A stretch of 64,000 bases of DNA, from NCBI RefSeq assembly GCF_000002075.1, contig NW_004797315.1:1097319-1161318 (forward strand), given 5' to 3'. Positions 39,776 to 53,367 of the stretch are shown here, piece after piece. A model generated the notes under the pieces. That model was not told where the DNA came from. It was given only the letters and a program-made list of their open reading frames with translations, and searched no databases. The translations under genes were made by a program, and so were the position numbers. Numbering within the stretch: the first letter of the stretch is position 1; each line of letters starts with the position of its first letter. Origin of the DNA: Aplysia californica. Its lineage: Eukaryota > Mollusca > Gastropoda > Aplysiida > Aplysiidae.

Positions 39776-41629
39776 CATACAACACATTTATGGAAATTAA
39801 TTCTCACATGGTATATGTAAACCATCAAGAACAAAACATTGGCTACAGCAAAAATTTCATTTCCATCAAACGCAAAAATACTATCTATCAAAAGAGCTTA
39901 AAAAAAAAAAATGCCATGAACAGACTCAAATATGCCAGCCATAACAGTCATTCCCAAAACAAAACAGCATAATACAAGAGAAAAAATCCAAACAAACAAA
40001 CAAAAACCTGATCAGAGCCGCCGATAGCCATCAGATGCCACAACGCCTGTCATATGGCTACATGACATTTTTAATTGTTCTGTTGTTTCTGCCTAGCTAT
40101 TTTTGTTGGGTCTATGCACTTCTCACCGTTGAAGAAATTCAGTTACACTTTGAATCTCTTGTCATTATTTTATTGTTTGTTGACTACAGTGGCGTGGCTC
40201 TCTAAGCGCAAATGGCGCTACCCTGTGAAATGGAGAAGGGATTTTCAAAAAAGGGAATACGATTTTCCAAAATTAACAAAATATCGCAATATTTTTTTCA
40301 AACAAATCTCTTATTCAGTATGCATCCCTAAGTACGCCAGTCTTTAGTTAAGATGTCTATAATTAGGCTAGTGGGAGGAGGGTGGGTAAGCCTCCCATTG
40401 CCGGTCGCAAGGGTCTATCCCTAGGCCTAGGTCTTCCTGCGTCTTTCGTTCCCTATGTCGGATGTCACTGAGGGCGCCGAGCCCAGATCGTGGCTACCTG
40501 AATCAGTCTCTGCCTGAACCCTTCTGGGTGTTCATTGTTTAGGTGTGAAGTCTGGTCAAAATAATTCAAAGTGATCCATAAACTATATTATTCAATCAGT
40601 TGAAAACAGGGTTTTCTTTCCAAGAATAGCAAAAAAAGTTTCTTTCATACCCCATCCAGACGTTTGACAGAAGACACAAGAGATATCACCAAGAACATAA
40701 CTCAGCCAAAAATGCTACAACAGGTACTCCCATCACACTAAGAGATTGTACTGTTGGGCCTATGGGCCAAGATGGATTTGGCGCGCCTGTATAGGGAGGG
40801 GATGGAGTGGTAGTTAGCCTGGACATGGCATGGTTGCGAACTGTCTAAAAATAGGTTTTATTGTCTGCTTTCTGGAAACCAGAACTGCAAGTGAATCAGG
40901 GAATGGGGTCATTATGTCAAGACGCCCCCGAGGGCAATAGTGCATGTGTGTTCTTGACTGTGAATGTGTGCTTTTCTTGTGATCTGTGGGAAGTTATTGT
41001 TTTGTGTGTGGGTGGCCCTGTATCAGTATTAAAATTAAAACAGAGGGGCGTATATAGTAGGTGTACAGTTTATAGGCCTGTAATAAGTAGACAATACTAA
41101 ATCTATTCGTTGTGCATAAATTTGTTTTTGGCACCACCTTCTCTGGAAGTGACGCCACGCCCCTGCTCGACTATGAGGACCTTTTTCATGTTTTTTCCCA
41201 ACTTTTTCCTATACTGTTTTTTAATGCTTTGATCTTTGAGAATTTATTGAAATTTCATCATTTCTGTTGAAGTTAATTGAGGGTCCTTCCCTTTTCTACT
41301 GCCTTTTTTGAGGGTGCAGAGCTCTTGTTTATTGCACAAGTTGGCAGCTATACACTGCTGGGATCATTAAAAGTTTTTCTTTTAATGATTGTCTTTACTA
41401 GTGGCAAATATTCTCAAAAGAACAAATGGCACTTTATTCTCCTTGTTCATCTCTAAATGGACACACCTGTCTCTAGTGCGAATGTTTCTGTTCCCCACAG
41501 GTCTTCCAGGCCCCCATAGAGTTTTTGGTCTCTCCCTAGGGGTGGGCCAATATTTCCTTTGAACATATGGATGATCCAACACATTATCTTGGTAGAAACA
41601 TAAAACCTAAAAAAGGTTATATGCCTCCT

Positions 41630-43560
41630 TTACCTATTTTTTAAAATGAGATCTCAGTGGGTATTCATCTAGCTCATAATAATATTTGGCATAGTTCATT
41701 TCTCTGCTTGGATTTCTCCCCTCTCCAATCTGCCCAACTTTTCTAAGTAAATAATTCTTGGTCAACTTTTACCTCCTTTGCTCAATGTTTTTCCAGTGAG
41801 AGCAACAAGTTCAAGGTTTTTATGCTAATGCTAGTGCTCTAGGAACTGTCATTTGTTTCTCCGAAAGGTTTTCAGTAGTGACCATCCCACATGCACTTCT
41901 TTCATTCAGTACTACTTCATTTGGTTTCTTTTTACTTCCATGAAGCTCCCAACAGTCTTTTAATAAACCATATTTCAGCTGCCATTAGTTTATTTTCACT
42001 ATCTTTAGTTGCTGTCTAGCTTTCATAGCCATAGAGAATGGTTGAATGGCCATACAGTGAGCCCCAGCTATAACAGGACCCGTGGGACTGTCATGATATC
42101 CATGTTATAGCCGAATCCTGTTATAAACGGGGATCAAGTTTACAAATTGCATTTAATTAGCTCATATCCATGCTTTATAGAGCCTACAGCATAATATGTT
42201 CTGTGCTTTACAACTATTCATAATTGAATAATTACCATAGTTGTGAAAAGTAACATAAATACATCTGCCATAGATCAAGTGCCCAGTGCCTACTTTTCAT
42301 TCCACCATTTCTTCCTGTTAAGTCTGTGTCAGGTCACTGGGAGACAATGTGACAATGCTGTGCCAGAACAGACTACACTAAGTCATTGACTGGATTTGCC
42401 TCAACACCAGAGTGGATGCAGCGTTTTTACTCCTTCCCCTGCTCACATGGTTTGACACCTCGTAAAAATGTGTAGAAAAAAAAAATCAACTTCTGAGTCC
42501 TATTATCGGTCATGTTGGACGTTATTTGCTACATGTGCTATTTCCTGTTCTCTTGTCGGTTTGTTTTAGGATTTTATTGATGGTTGGACAGCAGTTAGCG
42601 TCGAGCATCTGTGTCTCAATGCCTGCTGTAAAAATACTTTTAATAAAATTATACCTTAAAGGAGGTTGGAAAAAGAGATTTATTAAAATTATAGGCCTGC
42701 TATAGCTGGAATCCTGTTATGACTGAGACTGTTATAAGCGGGGCCCACTGTTTTGGGGGGAATTTTTTTTTTGTCTTTGAGATGTTTCTATTCTCCAGGA
42801 TTATACTCATTTTATTTTAATACTTTCTTTAGTTCTTGCTATCTTCAATTAAGTTCTGTGATGCATTTACCGTCAGATGTAATGATATGACTTATATATT
42901 TTAATTTAGGCTTTAGAATTTGTTTGATCTTCTCCCTTTGCTAATTAGATTACATGGTATTTACTTCTTTTCACGATATAATAATACATTCTGTTTTCTC
43001 TCCTTTAAGAAATAATTTCTTATGTTTTTGTTCAGTTACAGCCATATTTAGATATTATGATATAATTACAGATTCAGAACAGGACCTTCATTTACTTATC
43101 TAGATATTATAATTGCGTTTTCAGCATAACTATCTGTTTATATTTAACCTGTATAAATAAATGTTGCATGTATTTTCTCATGCAAAACTCTTGGCTATAA
43201 AATGTGAAACACTTTCCTAACTGCTCTGTGCTCTCGATTGTGAGGAAAATTGTTAATATAATATGTGAGAAATTGTTTGGGCTCCTGCAAAATTGAGATT
43301 TTATTGATTGCATTGATCTGTGATTAGAATTGTATCTTCAGCGTATGATTTATCTGATCTGTTAATTAACCTGTTTAACTAAATATTGCCCATGTTTTCA
43401 CATATTAATTGCTGTGGCTAAAATTTCTAATACACTTCCCTGACCACTCTGCTAGAAGTAGATCGTGATGAAAAGTATTGATGAAGTAATTTTTGGGTCT
43501 GAAGTAAAATTGAGATTTTGTTGATTGCATGACAAATACAGACGATATTATTGTATTTGA
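41630..43560 (-). mobile_element. LINE remnant (reverse transcriptase C-terminal half) with internal duplication and MITE insertion
   Basis: Reverse-strand frames, all broken, give in order: a FYSQEFCMRKY block and a YADD-like box (SYAEDTILI in one copy, degenerate in the other), then KKLFLKGEKTEC, SDGKCITEL, and, beyond the MITE at 42055-42750, LYGYESWTATKD with LMAAEIWFIKRLLGASW. This order is standard for the end of a LINE reverse transcriptase and its C-terminal domain. The YADD region is present twice (about 43110-43320 and 43340-43540). The clade is not certain. Confidence 0.78.
42055..42750. mobile_element. Non-autonomous Tigger-like MITE inside a LINE (696 bp)
   Basis: Left end CAGTGAGCCCCAGCTATAAC, right end TTATAAGCGGGGCCCACTG, inverted; TA precedes the left end and the right flank is TT. 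Internal words (CCTGTTATAAACGG, CTATAGCTGGAATCCTGTTA) repeat the ends. The insertion splits the LINE reading frames. Confidence 0.8.
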
Positions 43561-46500
43561 TGCTGATCACATGACAATGAGGCTAAAATTATGGTTCTTT
43601 TTTATGTACTCATTTACATTATATTATGTGTTTTGATCACTTTCAAAGCTTTCAAACAACACATAGTGAGGGCTGATGGTAACCAATGATATTAATGGTA
43701 ATTTTGGGGGTTTTCCTTCTTGTGTTGAACATACCAATCCTTAGAAAATGGTTCTTGCCAGTGCCTTGTCTGTTCATTCTTTTCTGTTTAATTTTTCTTT
43801 GGTATTTCAATCTTTTTAATTGAAAAAAATAACTTAGATATCTTGGCAGTCATTTTGGTTTCAGATGGTGCTTTAATGACTCTGGGTTGGCCCCACTTCT
43901 TCTTCTTCTTTTTTTTGATAACTGTTATACTCTTATTATTAAAATTCTTTCAATTAACAGTTCAGTTATTTGTCTAAAATCCCCTATTTTGTTACATCTA
44001 TTTGAGCACCCACTCTAAACTGAAAACCCAGTTAAACCGAAGAAAGTCTTGCTATCCTGCAGATTTCTGTTTATGCCTCTGTGATTTTTTACATGCTGTG
44101 TGTTCAGAAATAAAAAGTGAAACTAAAATAATCAAGGTGCTAAATCCACATGTTTTGAGGACCGGAGTGGAAATTACTTTTCAAGTAAAGAAATGTTTTT
44201 ATGCTAACAAAAAGAGCAGTTTGTGTCTAAGCATACATTTATTGTATGCCTTTTGAAATAGAATTTTTTGACTTTGGAAAGAACTATTGAAAAAAATATG
44301 ACATAGATTTCGTCCACATTTATTGCTTGTTGATTTTCCTTAATTGCTTGTTCATTTATTGACTCTATTGCATGTTCATCTATTGGTTTTCTTGCTTTTA
44401 ATTTGATTATGTGAGTAATGCTGAAATTCTGTACCTTTAGGTTTTGTCCATGTGCGTAAAAGAACACCTATATAGACATAGTATCTATTCTATGCCATTA
44501 CACTGCCTTCTGGCAACTGTTTGAGTTATATGATCCATATTAAACTAATGTAAATTTGGCCCACTGCAGCACCAGAGAAGTGGCTGTCAGAAGTACACAC
44601 TACAAACAACTCATGACACACACTTAGTGGCTGCTTGATGATCTCTTTCCCGCAAACATCTCTGTGAGATTTGCCTTTTTCTAACACTTGTTACCGAATA
44701 GCTCCTGATTTGCACCGATTATGAAAATGCTACTATTTCCTGGCTTTAATCAATATGAAAAAAAAAATGAAATGAAATTTTAAAGTCAACTGGAGAAACT
44801 TCAAAGGAATTGTGCCACCTTGGCCTGCTGGCAAAGTATCTAGCATGGCGCGATGACCGTTAAGCTGGTGGGGGCCCGTGCAGTTTTTCTATTGTGAGGA
44901 CCATGCTCGTGTGTACATGACATATCGAAGGCCACGAGAGGACTGAGGAGTATTGGGTGAAGAAAGGTTTTAAAAAAACGCTAGCTTACGTGGTCCTTGA
45001 CACATTTAGCCTAGCTTCTGATCCTTGCTTCTTTCAATTTGAATTTATGTTAAGTTTAGCAGGAGCTGTACTTTACATGTAATTGATTGCGACTTGTTTT
45101 GTTTTTATCTCCTGGGCAAGGCAGTTGTGCAAGAGAGATCTAGATGAGGCAGGACTGGCTACAGTTGTTTCTAGTCTCTATTCTCTACCAGTCTTCCACT
45201 AGTCAAGATGATAATCAGTGCGACCCCATTACTGCACCAGCCCCCACTGTATAGCCAAATTTATGCTCATCCCAAGGTAGGCGTGGGTGGTTGGAGGGCT
45301 CCGCAGGTTGGTCTTACTTCTTTACTTTTCCTCTGTTGTTTCTGTAGGTCTGTCTTACTTTTCCCCCACAGCACTAAATGACCATTATTGTGTCGATGTG
45401 CTTCTCCGTACTCAAACAAAATACAAACCAAGGAAGGCGGTTAAACGAGGTTTGACTGTGTGTCTTTTTCTTATAAGGCACACTGCTTTTTAAAAATGAC
45501 ATTTGCGGTATTTTGGGAATAAAACGAAAACTTGATATTTTGTTAACTTCATAGTACATACCTAAGAGTGATTCTGTATCTGCCACAATGGCTTTTTTTT
45601 CCCTGCCAGTTTTTATATTTTGTGTAATACACGTGTAGTAAAAAGTTCTATTTAACAAAATTATGTAGTTGAAGTTTGAACATCCATTTTCTCCACCAAA
45701 AGGAATTGGCCTTTGTTTTGTTTTCAAGGTGTCACTTTTGTTTTAATGGCACGTGTTTCTGTGTCAGATATGAAGGCATTTAAGTTCATTTGTTGAAAAA
45801 TCATATCGAAATAATTTTTATTGGGGATAAATAATATCTAATGGAAAAGCATTTTTCCTGATAAAGTAATTTACAAAATTAATGAGGTCACCTCAAAACT
45901 TGCTCTGTTCAAGTTTCCAGCATGAGAAAGCTTAGTGTTCCCAGACTGATAGATTATTTTGTGGGAAAGTTATTATTTTTTTAAATTGCTCATTTCCAAT
46001 GCTTCCCTCCCCAAATTGCCTTCTGTACATTCACTTGTTTCACATTCTTTCACTACAGGAGTTCTGTAGCTTTGACAAGACCTCTTGTGCTTTCATTATA
46101 TTATATACCCTATCTTGAAATATTTGAGGCTCCGAGAAAACCCATCGAAAGGCGTGTATATTTTCAAAACCTTCCTTTTTTAAAAGTATATAGGCCTTTA
46201 TTTCAAAAGAGCATTTTGCATTTTACTTTGGATGCTACTGAAGCATTCTGTAAAGATTTGTGGCTTCAACATTAAAGTAAAGTACATGGGGGTCCGAAGA
46301 GTATGTCTTGAAAAGATGATTTACAATTTGTCCATAAAAAGGCTGCTTAAAGAGGAGAAAGGAAAGTTTTTCTGACTTTTTCTACTGTTGAAATATTAAT
46401 TCCCTCTCGTTTTCCCAAGAACAGTTGTAAATTTCTCTATCATTAGGTAAAAAAACATGAGGTTCCCATTAAAATTAGTGTCCTTTTTCTAGAGGAAACA

Positions 46501-47110
46501 TTGATCAAGATGACTTCAGATTTGAGCAAAATTTGATTGCGATGCATGGGTAAAAGTTGGTCACAACCATTTTGCCTGAAAACCTTCAGACTCATAGCAT
46601 CACAAGGAGCTTTACATGAAAAGGTAATCGAATCACCCCTGTACTGTCGATTTACGCTCGAACTCGAGCAGCAGAGTTAGAAAGTTGGACTTTTTTTAGA
46701 CAGTTGTCAAAGTAAACGAAAGAAACACGTGCGTCACGAGATCGACGCTAGTCCAGTCAAGGACGGCCGTTGTAGGCTGCTGGCACAATGATGCCGACTG
46801 GATTTCTCTCGCTGAAATTTCTGGCCACAGCCGGCAAACTTTTACCCATGTTGCGATGTCCTCTAAATATATAAATACAACAGGATTAGATTTTTCCATT
46901 TTTTTTATGAAACCTTTTTGAAAAAAAAAATGAGTTCTGGGCCTGTTTGCCTTTTGACAATGACTCAAAATGACCTCCTGTACTGGTGCTCTCAGAGCCA
47001 CACATATTTTTTTTAATTATAAGAGCAATAAAACTGTCTTTCCCTTATCTTGTCCCATTTTGTTTGTGATTTTGCCTTTATAAAAAGATAACAAAACAGT
47101 ACTATGTGGA
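43561..47110. other. Intergenic sequence without a recognised gene
   Basis: AT-rich, with no exon or domain that I can support. An unclassified repeat at 45295-45395 pairs with 21320-21420. Short open frames here have no recognisable content. Confidence 0.5.
45295..45395 (+). repeat. Unclassified repeat, copy 2
   Basis: See 21320-21420. Shares CTCTGTTGTTTCTGTAGGTC and GCACTAAATGACCATTATTG-type words. Confidence 0.5.
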
Positions 47111-47111
47111 C

Positions 47112-47969
47112 ATTTGTGAGCGTGCCTGGTGAAAGGGACAAGAAGACGCTTTTGTTCGAACGGAGATATCAGGCTTCAAAGGTCAAAAATAAAATTTTGG
47201 ACAAAAACTAAGTTCCATTAAAAATGGATTCTTTAGCCATTAAAATATATCAATATTTACAAGGACTTGAGTTTCTTTTACTTTAAAATATATCTTAAAA
47301 TTTTTCAGATGTTTTTTAAGACGAGGTATATTGCATAATCCCAAAAATGCGTGAGAAAATTGGTTTTCCGAATACACACTGCGGATGGTTTCTCCTGTCC
47401 ATTCATAAAGTCAACCCACTCACATTGCATACCGAAAGTTAGGTCATTCTCTCTCCTCTCTAGTGGCAGGTACTGCGCATGAATATCTAGAGCATGTAAA
47501 CAAAGCGAATCTTTGTGCATCCATACCCTTTCGTTTCTTTGGAGAGCAAACTTGTATTGCATTTTTCTGCCCTGCACAAACCTAGTTCTATTTCTTGAAA
47601 ACTCTTGCTCAAGGTGGTGGTGAATTTGTTTTGAAGACATATATAAACACTTTGAAGCTTTTCTTTTATCTGAACTGCTTTTTAAAGTTGGTTTGTGAGT
47701 AGTGAATGTGTTGTCAGGTCGTCTCGAAGCGTAGATCTATCTATTTCAAACAGAAACAAAGGGGAAACTTTAAAGCCGTTTTTATCAAAACTTTGTTTCC
47801 GTATCCTGCCTTGCAAAATCACCCGTATCTCAAAAACTACTGAAGATATCTTTAAAATTCAAAAAGCATACTGTTCAGAAATTATCTCTGTACAAGGAAA
47901 TGAAAAAAAAACAAAACGGGATTCTTCAAAATACGTCTTCTGGTCGCTTTCACCAGGCATGCTCACATT
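47112..47969. mobile_element. TIR element of unknown superfamily (about 860 bp)
   Basis: Left end ATTTGTGAGCGTGCCTGGTG (continuing AAAGGGACAAGAAGACG) is the inverse of right end CGTCTTCTGGTCGCTTTCAC (continuing CAGGCATGCTCACATTT). About 42 bp match with few differences. No transposase frame. Target duplication not resolved. Confidence 0.75.
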
Positions 47970-47992
47970 TATAGATGGTTGTCAATTATTAC

Positions 47993-49202
47993 AGTCGAAC
48001 TCGGATATAACAGGACACAAACGGGACCAGAAGTTTTTCCGTTATAAGCAAGTCCTGTAATAACCGTTATCAAGGGATACAGTGGAGTCCACTTATAACG
48101 AGTCCTGAAACAACGAGAAGTCTGTTATAAAGACACTGTTCTAAAGCCCCGTTTTTTTTCCTTCTTTATCTTTGTAAATAAAATACTGCTATTGCGCAAT
48201 CAGACCGTTACGCGAGTCGTTTATAACGGAATATTGCTGCTGCTGTGCACAGTGCACAGACCAATTAAACATTATTATAAAACCCTGCCAGTTGAGAAAG
48301 TTGTCGGTGATCCAGCGAAACAAGGAATGGGAGAGCGTACACGAACCAACAATGAAGGCCGGAGCAAATGAGTGGGGAGGGTGTGGCGTGCGCAGACACA
48401 AGCAGAACGCATCGTGTAATAGGCCAGCCCAGTCTAGATTATCTAGACATACTATGCCTCTCACTTCTCTGGTGCAGGATGGAGAGGTCACAATGCTGTG
48501 ATAGATGGATGTAGTGAATGTATGACGTGCGCGAGCAGATGCAGCACTGCGGGCGAGTTAGCCTAGAGCCAAAGCCCCTTCTTTCTGTTCGCCAAGGCCG
48601 ATTTGTCAACATTACTAGTGCTAGAGAAAGAAACCTGGTTCGATTTTTGATCAATTAAGACCTTGAGATCATGTTGAACAAATCATCATCGGGGGAAATA
48701 CAAAAAGGAATAAACAGAACGCCAAATCATAGATTAGGCCTACTTTACTGTTTCCCTTGAATTTATTACTGGATCCCTTGTAACGAGAATCCTGCTATAA
48801 CGGACATTTCGCACCGGTCCCCTCCCTCTCGTTATTACAGGATTCCACTGTACTACCAGTACCATTGCACCTTCAGCTTACTACATTTATATTGGATTAC
48901 CGCAGATCCTTTTCCAATGGGCTGTTTTGTTGACATTGAGACAGAATCGATCAGTGACCCCCAACACTATGGGGGGGCATGTGTTTGAAAGTTTGTGTTT
49001 AGGCAAGCGATCATACAAACAGGTGAAATGTTTTGGTTGAGACAAATTTTAATAATTTGACGGATCAAAAGCAAGTTCATGCACTGCAAGATCACTGTCC
49101 TAGTCTGCACAAATTGAACTCTGTTACAGCCAAGTTCATATTACTTACAGTTATATCCAAGTTCCTGTAATGACAGAGGCTGTTATAAATGGAATGGACT
49201 GA
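47993..49202. mobile_element. Probable Tigger-like element containing a second one
   Basis: TA and CAGTCGAACTCGGATATAAC open the element. A degenerate inverse end, TGTTATAAATGGAATGGACTG, lies at about 49182-49202. The inner element (48080-48851) is clear; the outer right end is tentative. Confidence 0.5.
48080..48851. mobile_element. Tigger-like MITE (about 770 bp), inner element
   Basis: Left end CAGTGGAGTCCACTTATAAC, right end CGTTATTACAGGATTCCACTG, inverted and flanked by TA on both sides. Subterminal words (CTGCTATAACGGACATT, CCTTGTAACGAGAATCC) repeat the ends. Short open frames inside have no domain. Confidence 0.8.
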
Positions 49203-49238
49203 AGGAGAAGACCACATCACAGTGCCCAGTCACCATTA

Positions 49239-50331
49239 ACAATTTGAGAGGATATTATAGTGTTAGAGCTTTCAAAAAAAATAGCGGACCCATTGCCGGC
49301 ACACTTGCATTCCAGCGAAAAAAAAAATCGGGTCTGCTTTGGAAAGGATCTGAACAGGTTCAAAAATAGTTGACAACAATGTGGCACCCGTTCCAGCACC
49401 TGCAGTTTTTGTGTTTTTTCAGGAGTGGTCACAGTGAGCATGTGTAGATAAATCAAACCAATATGGCTGCACACACCCTGTTGCTGATTACATTGCTTCA
49501 AAGGGAAATATATCAGTAAGGTACTAAGTTCACAAAATTCATGAAAAGAGGGTTACATGGAGAGTTCCATCACCTAGTTGATGAAGTTCTCATTAATGAA
49601 GAGAAGAGGATGGATGAGGCCAAGTGTATTCGACCATCTGCAGGATTTGGCTCGACCCCATTCAAAAATGAGAAATACATTTTTGGAATGCATACCAGAA
49701 AAAGAATGGCTTTTGATCACACTGAGGTACATACACTGCTACAAATTATTGCGTGTATTCTATACCTTGACCTTACAATAAACCAGTATGTGACACGCAT
49801 ATATCCAAAATTATATAACGATAGGAAATTAAACTCATAACTAACAATGGAAGCACCACAAATGAACCAAGTAGCTTTCAACTTTTATTCATGAACAAGT
49901 CTGGAAATAAAGTAATAAAGCAAAATCCAAAACTATTTTGCTCTATCAGTCCAACCATCCATCCACACATACATAGTTAAACACAACCATCCATCCTTAC
50001 ATTCACACATACTATTACTTGTAAACAATTTGTCTCTTCTACATAGCTCCAACTTATCTTTCAACCTCCATGCTGATATAACAACAGATGAAATCTGGCC
50101 AAATTTTATAGCAACATTAAAATTGAAACCACCAGCAAAACGCCAGCTGTGGGATGTGTTTAGCATGGGGACGAACCAGTGTTGTCATGGCTGCACTGTG
50201 TTAAGCTCAATGCAAAGTACAGTTTGTAAAATTTTGGCTCGTGCAGCACCCAGTTTTTTGTTTGTCCTAGAACGGAACTGTGCCAGCAATGGATTCACTG
50301 TGTTTGAGCTCTTTCTCAAATTGAATGAAAC
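49239..50331. mobile_element. Fold-back-like element with long inverted arms
   Basis: Left arm from AATTTGAGAGGATATT through CCCATTGCCGGCACACTTGC to about 49400. The right arm, read inverted, has AATTTGAGAAAGAGC, TCCATTGCTGGCACAGTTCC and GGTGCTGCACGAGCC to about 50160. The arms are over 100 bp and diverged. Superfamily unknown. Confidence 0.62.
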
Positions 50332-53300
50332 ATGATAACCTAAATCCGACAGTTCTCCACCAATGAAAAGACGGTATTTAATCATAAATGTTTCTGCGAA
50401 GCATTTGAATGCACTTGTGTAAATTTTTTAACCAGCCGACCACACATTCCGACTGCAAGGGGCTTCGCTTTCCACGGCGATTATCCAGCTCCAAATAATC
50501 AGATAATATACAAACAACTTACACCATTGTAACAAGGAAAAGCTGAACTTTTACAAGGTGTACAGCATTTGGTGTCTTATAGCAAAGATACAGCCATCTG
50601 AATTACCCCTTTTTCACCGATACCATGCGCTCGGTAGGCCACGAGGCTGTGTATACGCTACGAACTAAAAGAACAAAAACAACACAAACGTTTAGCATAC
50701 ATGCTGCACTCTATCTAACGTAAGACTGGCACTCTTGAAAAAACAATATTTTAATACCAGCAATACAAGAAATTATTATAGCTTTTAATTTCCGACTCTC
50801 AGCACAACAAAAACTATTTGAAAGACATGTTCTTGGATACAAAAGCCTAATAAAGCAGCAAAGAAAAAAATAAAAATCACAATCAAAACCGGCTGAAAAT
50901 ATGTACACTTAGCCCGATATGGTACTTTTTAAAATAATGAAAGCAGATAAAAAAGAGTTAATGAAGCTAAGTGGCTAAAAAGAAGAATGCCCGATTTCCT
51001 GAAGTATAACAAGCAACCTTAGGGTCCAGACCAAACCTTTTCACAGGTTTTGACTAGCTTGTGCTTGGTGCCAGGTACAATTTTCATTCATTTTTTATTC
51101 TTTCGGTATGATACCGAAAACAGTAGCCTACTGAGATTTAGTTATGCTTTTCTGGCTTCCACAATATTTTCAACCTAGCCCTCTCCGCTTAGTATTTGAG
51201 GAGATAGAAAACAATTATTCACCATGCTGCGCAAGAGGAACAGCCTTTCTGCCATCTGATAAGCTACTGTTCATTCGCCAGGTTCTTTCTTGTTACAAGG
51301 AGCAGATAACAAAAAAGCCTTGGTACATAAAGCCTGGACGTATTAGACACGATACCTCATTGTTTTCAAAATGATATCCATCAACGTAGTTTAAGCAAAG
51401 CAATGCTTACATTGCAGCTAATGTGGATGAGAATAGGTAAGGTAACCCCACCTCCAGACAGTATTTCCATCTATTTTTTTGTGGAACTGCAAATGTATTC
51501 AAAAAGAAAAAGAAAATACTAGAAATAATATAATAATAGATGTTCAAGAAAAAAAAAAACATATAAAAGAGCAAAAAAATTAACCTTCACTTGCAAACAT
51601 CTGCACTAAAATAAATATGCAAACCCACACAAGTATACACATATTTTACGCAAACATACACGATTACATAAAATCACCCGAGCATGCAAACAAGCATACA
51701 AAAATATTAATTGAACTTTATGTATCTCAGACTAAATAAGAATACATGATATCTACTTCTGATTAAATTGCTTTGACAAGGCAAGAGTGCCTTATTAAGT
51801 GTCTTATGGACCCCTGACAACAAGGAAACGGACAGATCAGTTACTACACAGACTGGTGTGAAACCTTCAACATTTACATTGTCCACTTATACTGCTCTCA
51901 TACATCCTAAATGAAAAAAAAAATCAGTAGTGGGAAATAAACGAAATTACACAAATTAATTTTGAAAATATCACAGCAGTTCTATTTAGAAGATGTAGAT
52001 TTTCCAAGATACCTTATATTAAGTCATCTGTAGATTATTAAACACAGTAGCCTAAATAGTCCCCACAATTAGAAATTTCATTTTTGGATGGGAATGTCAC
52101 CTACAGGTCAAATATTACATTACATACAACAAATTGTGAGCAATATCCTACAAAAGTATGCCCAATTGTTCAAGCAAAATTTTTAAAAACTGAATCAACA
52201 AAAATGAAATACAACTATTTCAGTACCGGTACTCCATTTTTAGTTGTCAACCCACTAACAAAAAACACACAAGAGAACCATCAGGTCAATGATTACATTA
52301 CATAAGACAGACTGACTGATTTCCCTAGAAGGTGTGCCCCTATTGTTTTAAAAAAATCGTTTTTTTAATCAAATCAATAAAAACTGAAATGCAACTATTT
52401 CAATATTTATCAGTGACACTGACAGGAAGATAGAAATAGAAATATAATAATTTACATAAACACTTTTTGATTTTACGATCCAAAAACTTCACCAGTTAAA
52501 AGCAAATAAACTAATCTCAACCACTTAAGTATGGCTCACACATCATGTATTAACATCAACTACAACCAATAAAAACATAAAAGTAGAAAACAGATTTCTT
52601 ATACACAACAGAATCCTGCAAACACTGGTATGCATACTACTAATCTAAAAGCAAACCGTCTCTACTCTTTTTAAAATTAACTTCATTGTTTTTTCAGGAC
52701 TGTTTACAACATACACTACTTTCATAAGAACATAAGGGGAAAAAAAGTACAATTAAGTATCACTACCCAGGGACAAAGCTTATGTGTCTTGGCACATTGA
52801 GCATCTCTTTTCTCTCGAAGCTTTAAAAGAAAATTGGATCCACAGATGGTTTTAGAAAACTTGAGAGGTTACAAAGTTTTTTCAGCTGGCAGATGAATTT
52901 AAAACTTTGTAGTAAAGTTTGCCAAACTAATTCCTTATCAGTCTAGATAACTAATCAAATTGATTCTTGTCCAGTCTTGATGTTTCTCTATGTGACTATG
53001 TGTAGCCATGACCTAACATTCTCATAAGGGACAAAGTCTCATGAAAGGGAAACACACCAATCAACTGATAGTATAGCTTCAACTCTCTACACACAGCAAG
53101 CACACAGCATTTACACGACTCTTTGGCCAACTATAAATAATTTAATAATTAAAAGTACTTTCTAGTGTATACAATTCTCAAAAGTACTCTAGTCCCTTAC
53201 AACTGTAGTTCTGATTTTTTTTAACTCCACTTTTTAGGAGCACAACAAAGTTTGAATTGTAAAACAGTGTAAAGGCAAAAATGTTATCATCAGAAGAGAA

Positions 53301-53367
53301 AGGCAGACTGTACTGGACTCTTTAATACAACACAATTTTCATGATTTCTAAACATAGCCCGCCGTCA
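50332..53367 (-). other. Sequence downstream of ABCB7, probably including its 3' UTR
   Basis: AT-rich with few recognisable transposons compared with the rest of the window. That is compatible with a long 3' UTR on the minus strand, but the transcript end cannot be fixed from sequence alone. Confidence 0.45.

Larger units (their letters stand above)
36790..41629. other. Intergenic or 3' UTR sequence without a recognised gene
   Basis: AT-rich. It holds a SINE-C remnant (38876-39090), one end of a Tigger-like element (39681-39775) and otherwise unclassified sequence. The plus strand is A-rich from about 38100 to 40060. I cannot place the polyadenylation site of the TRIM transcript. Confidence 0.5.
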
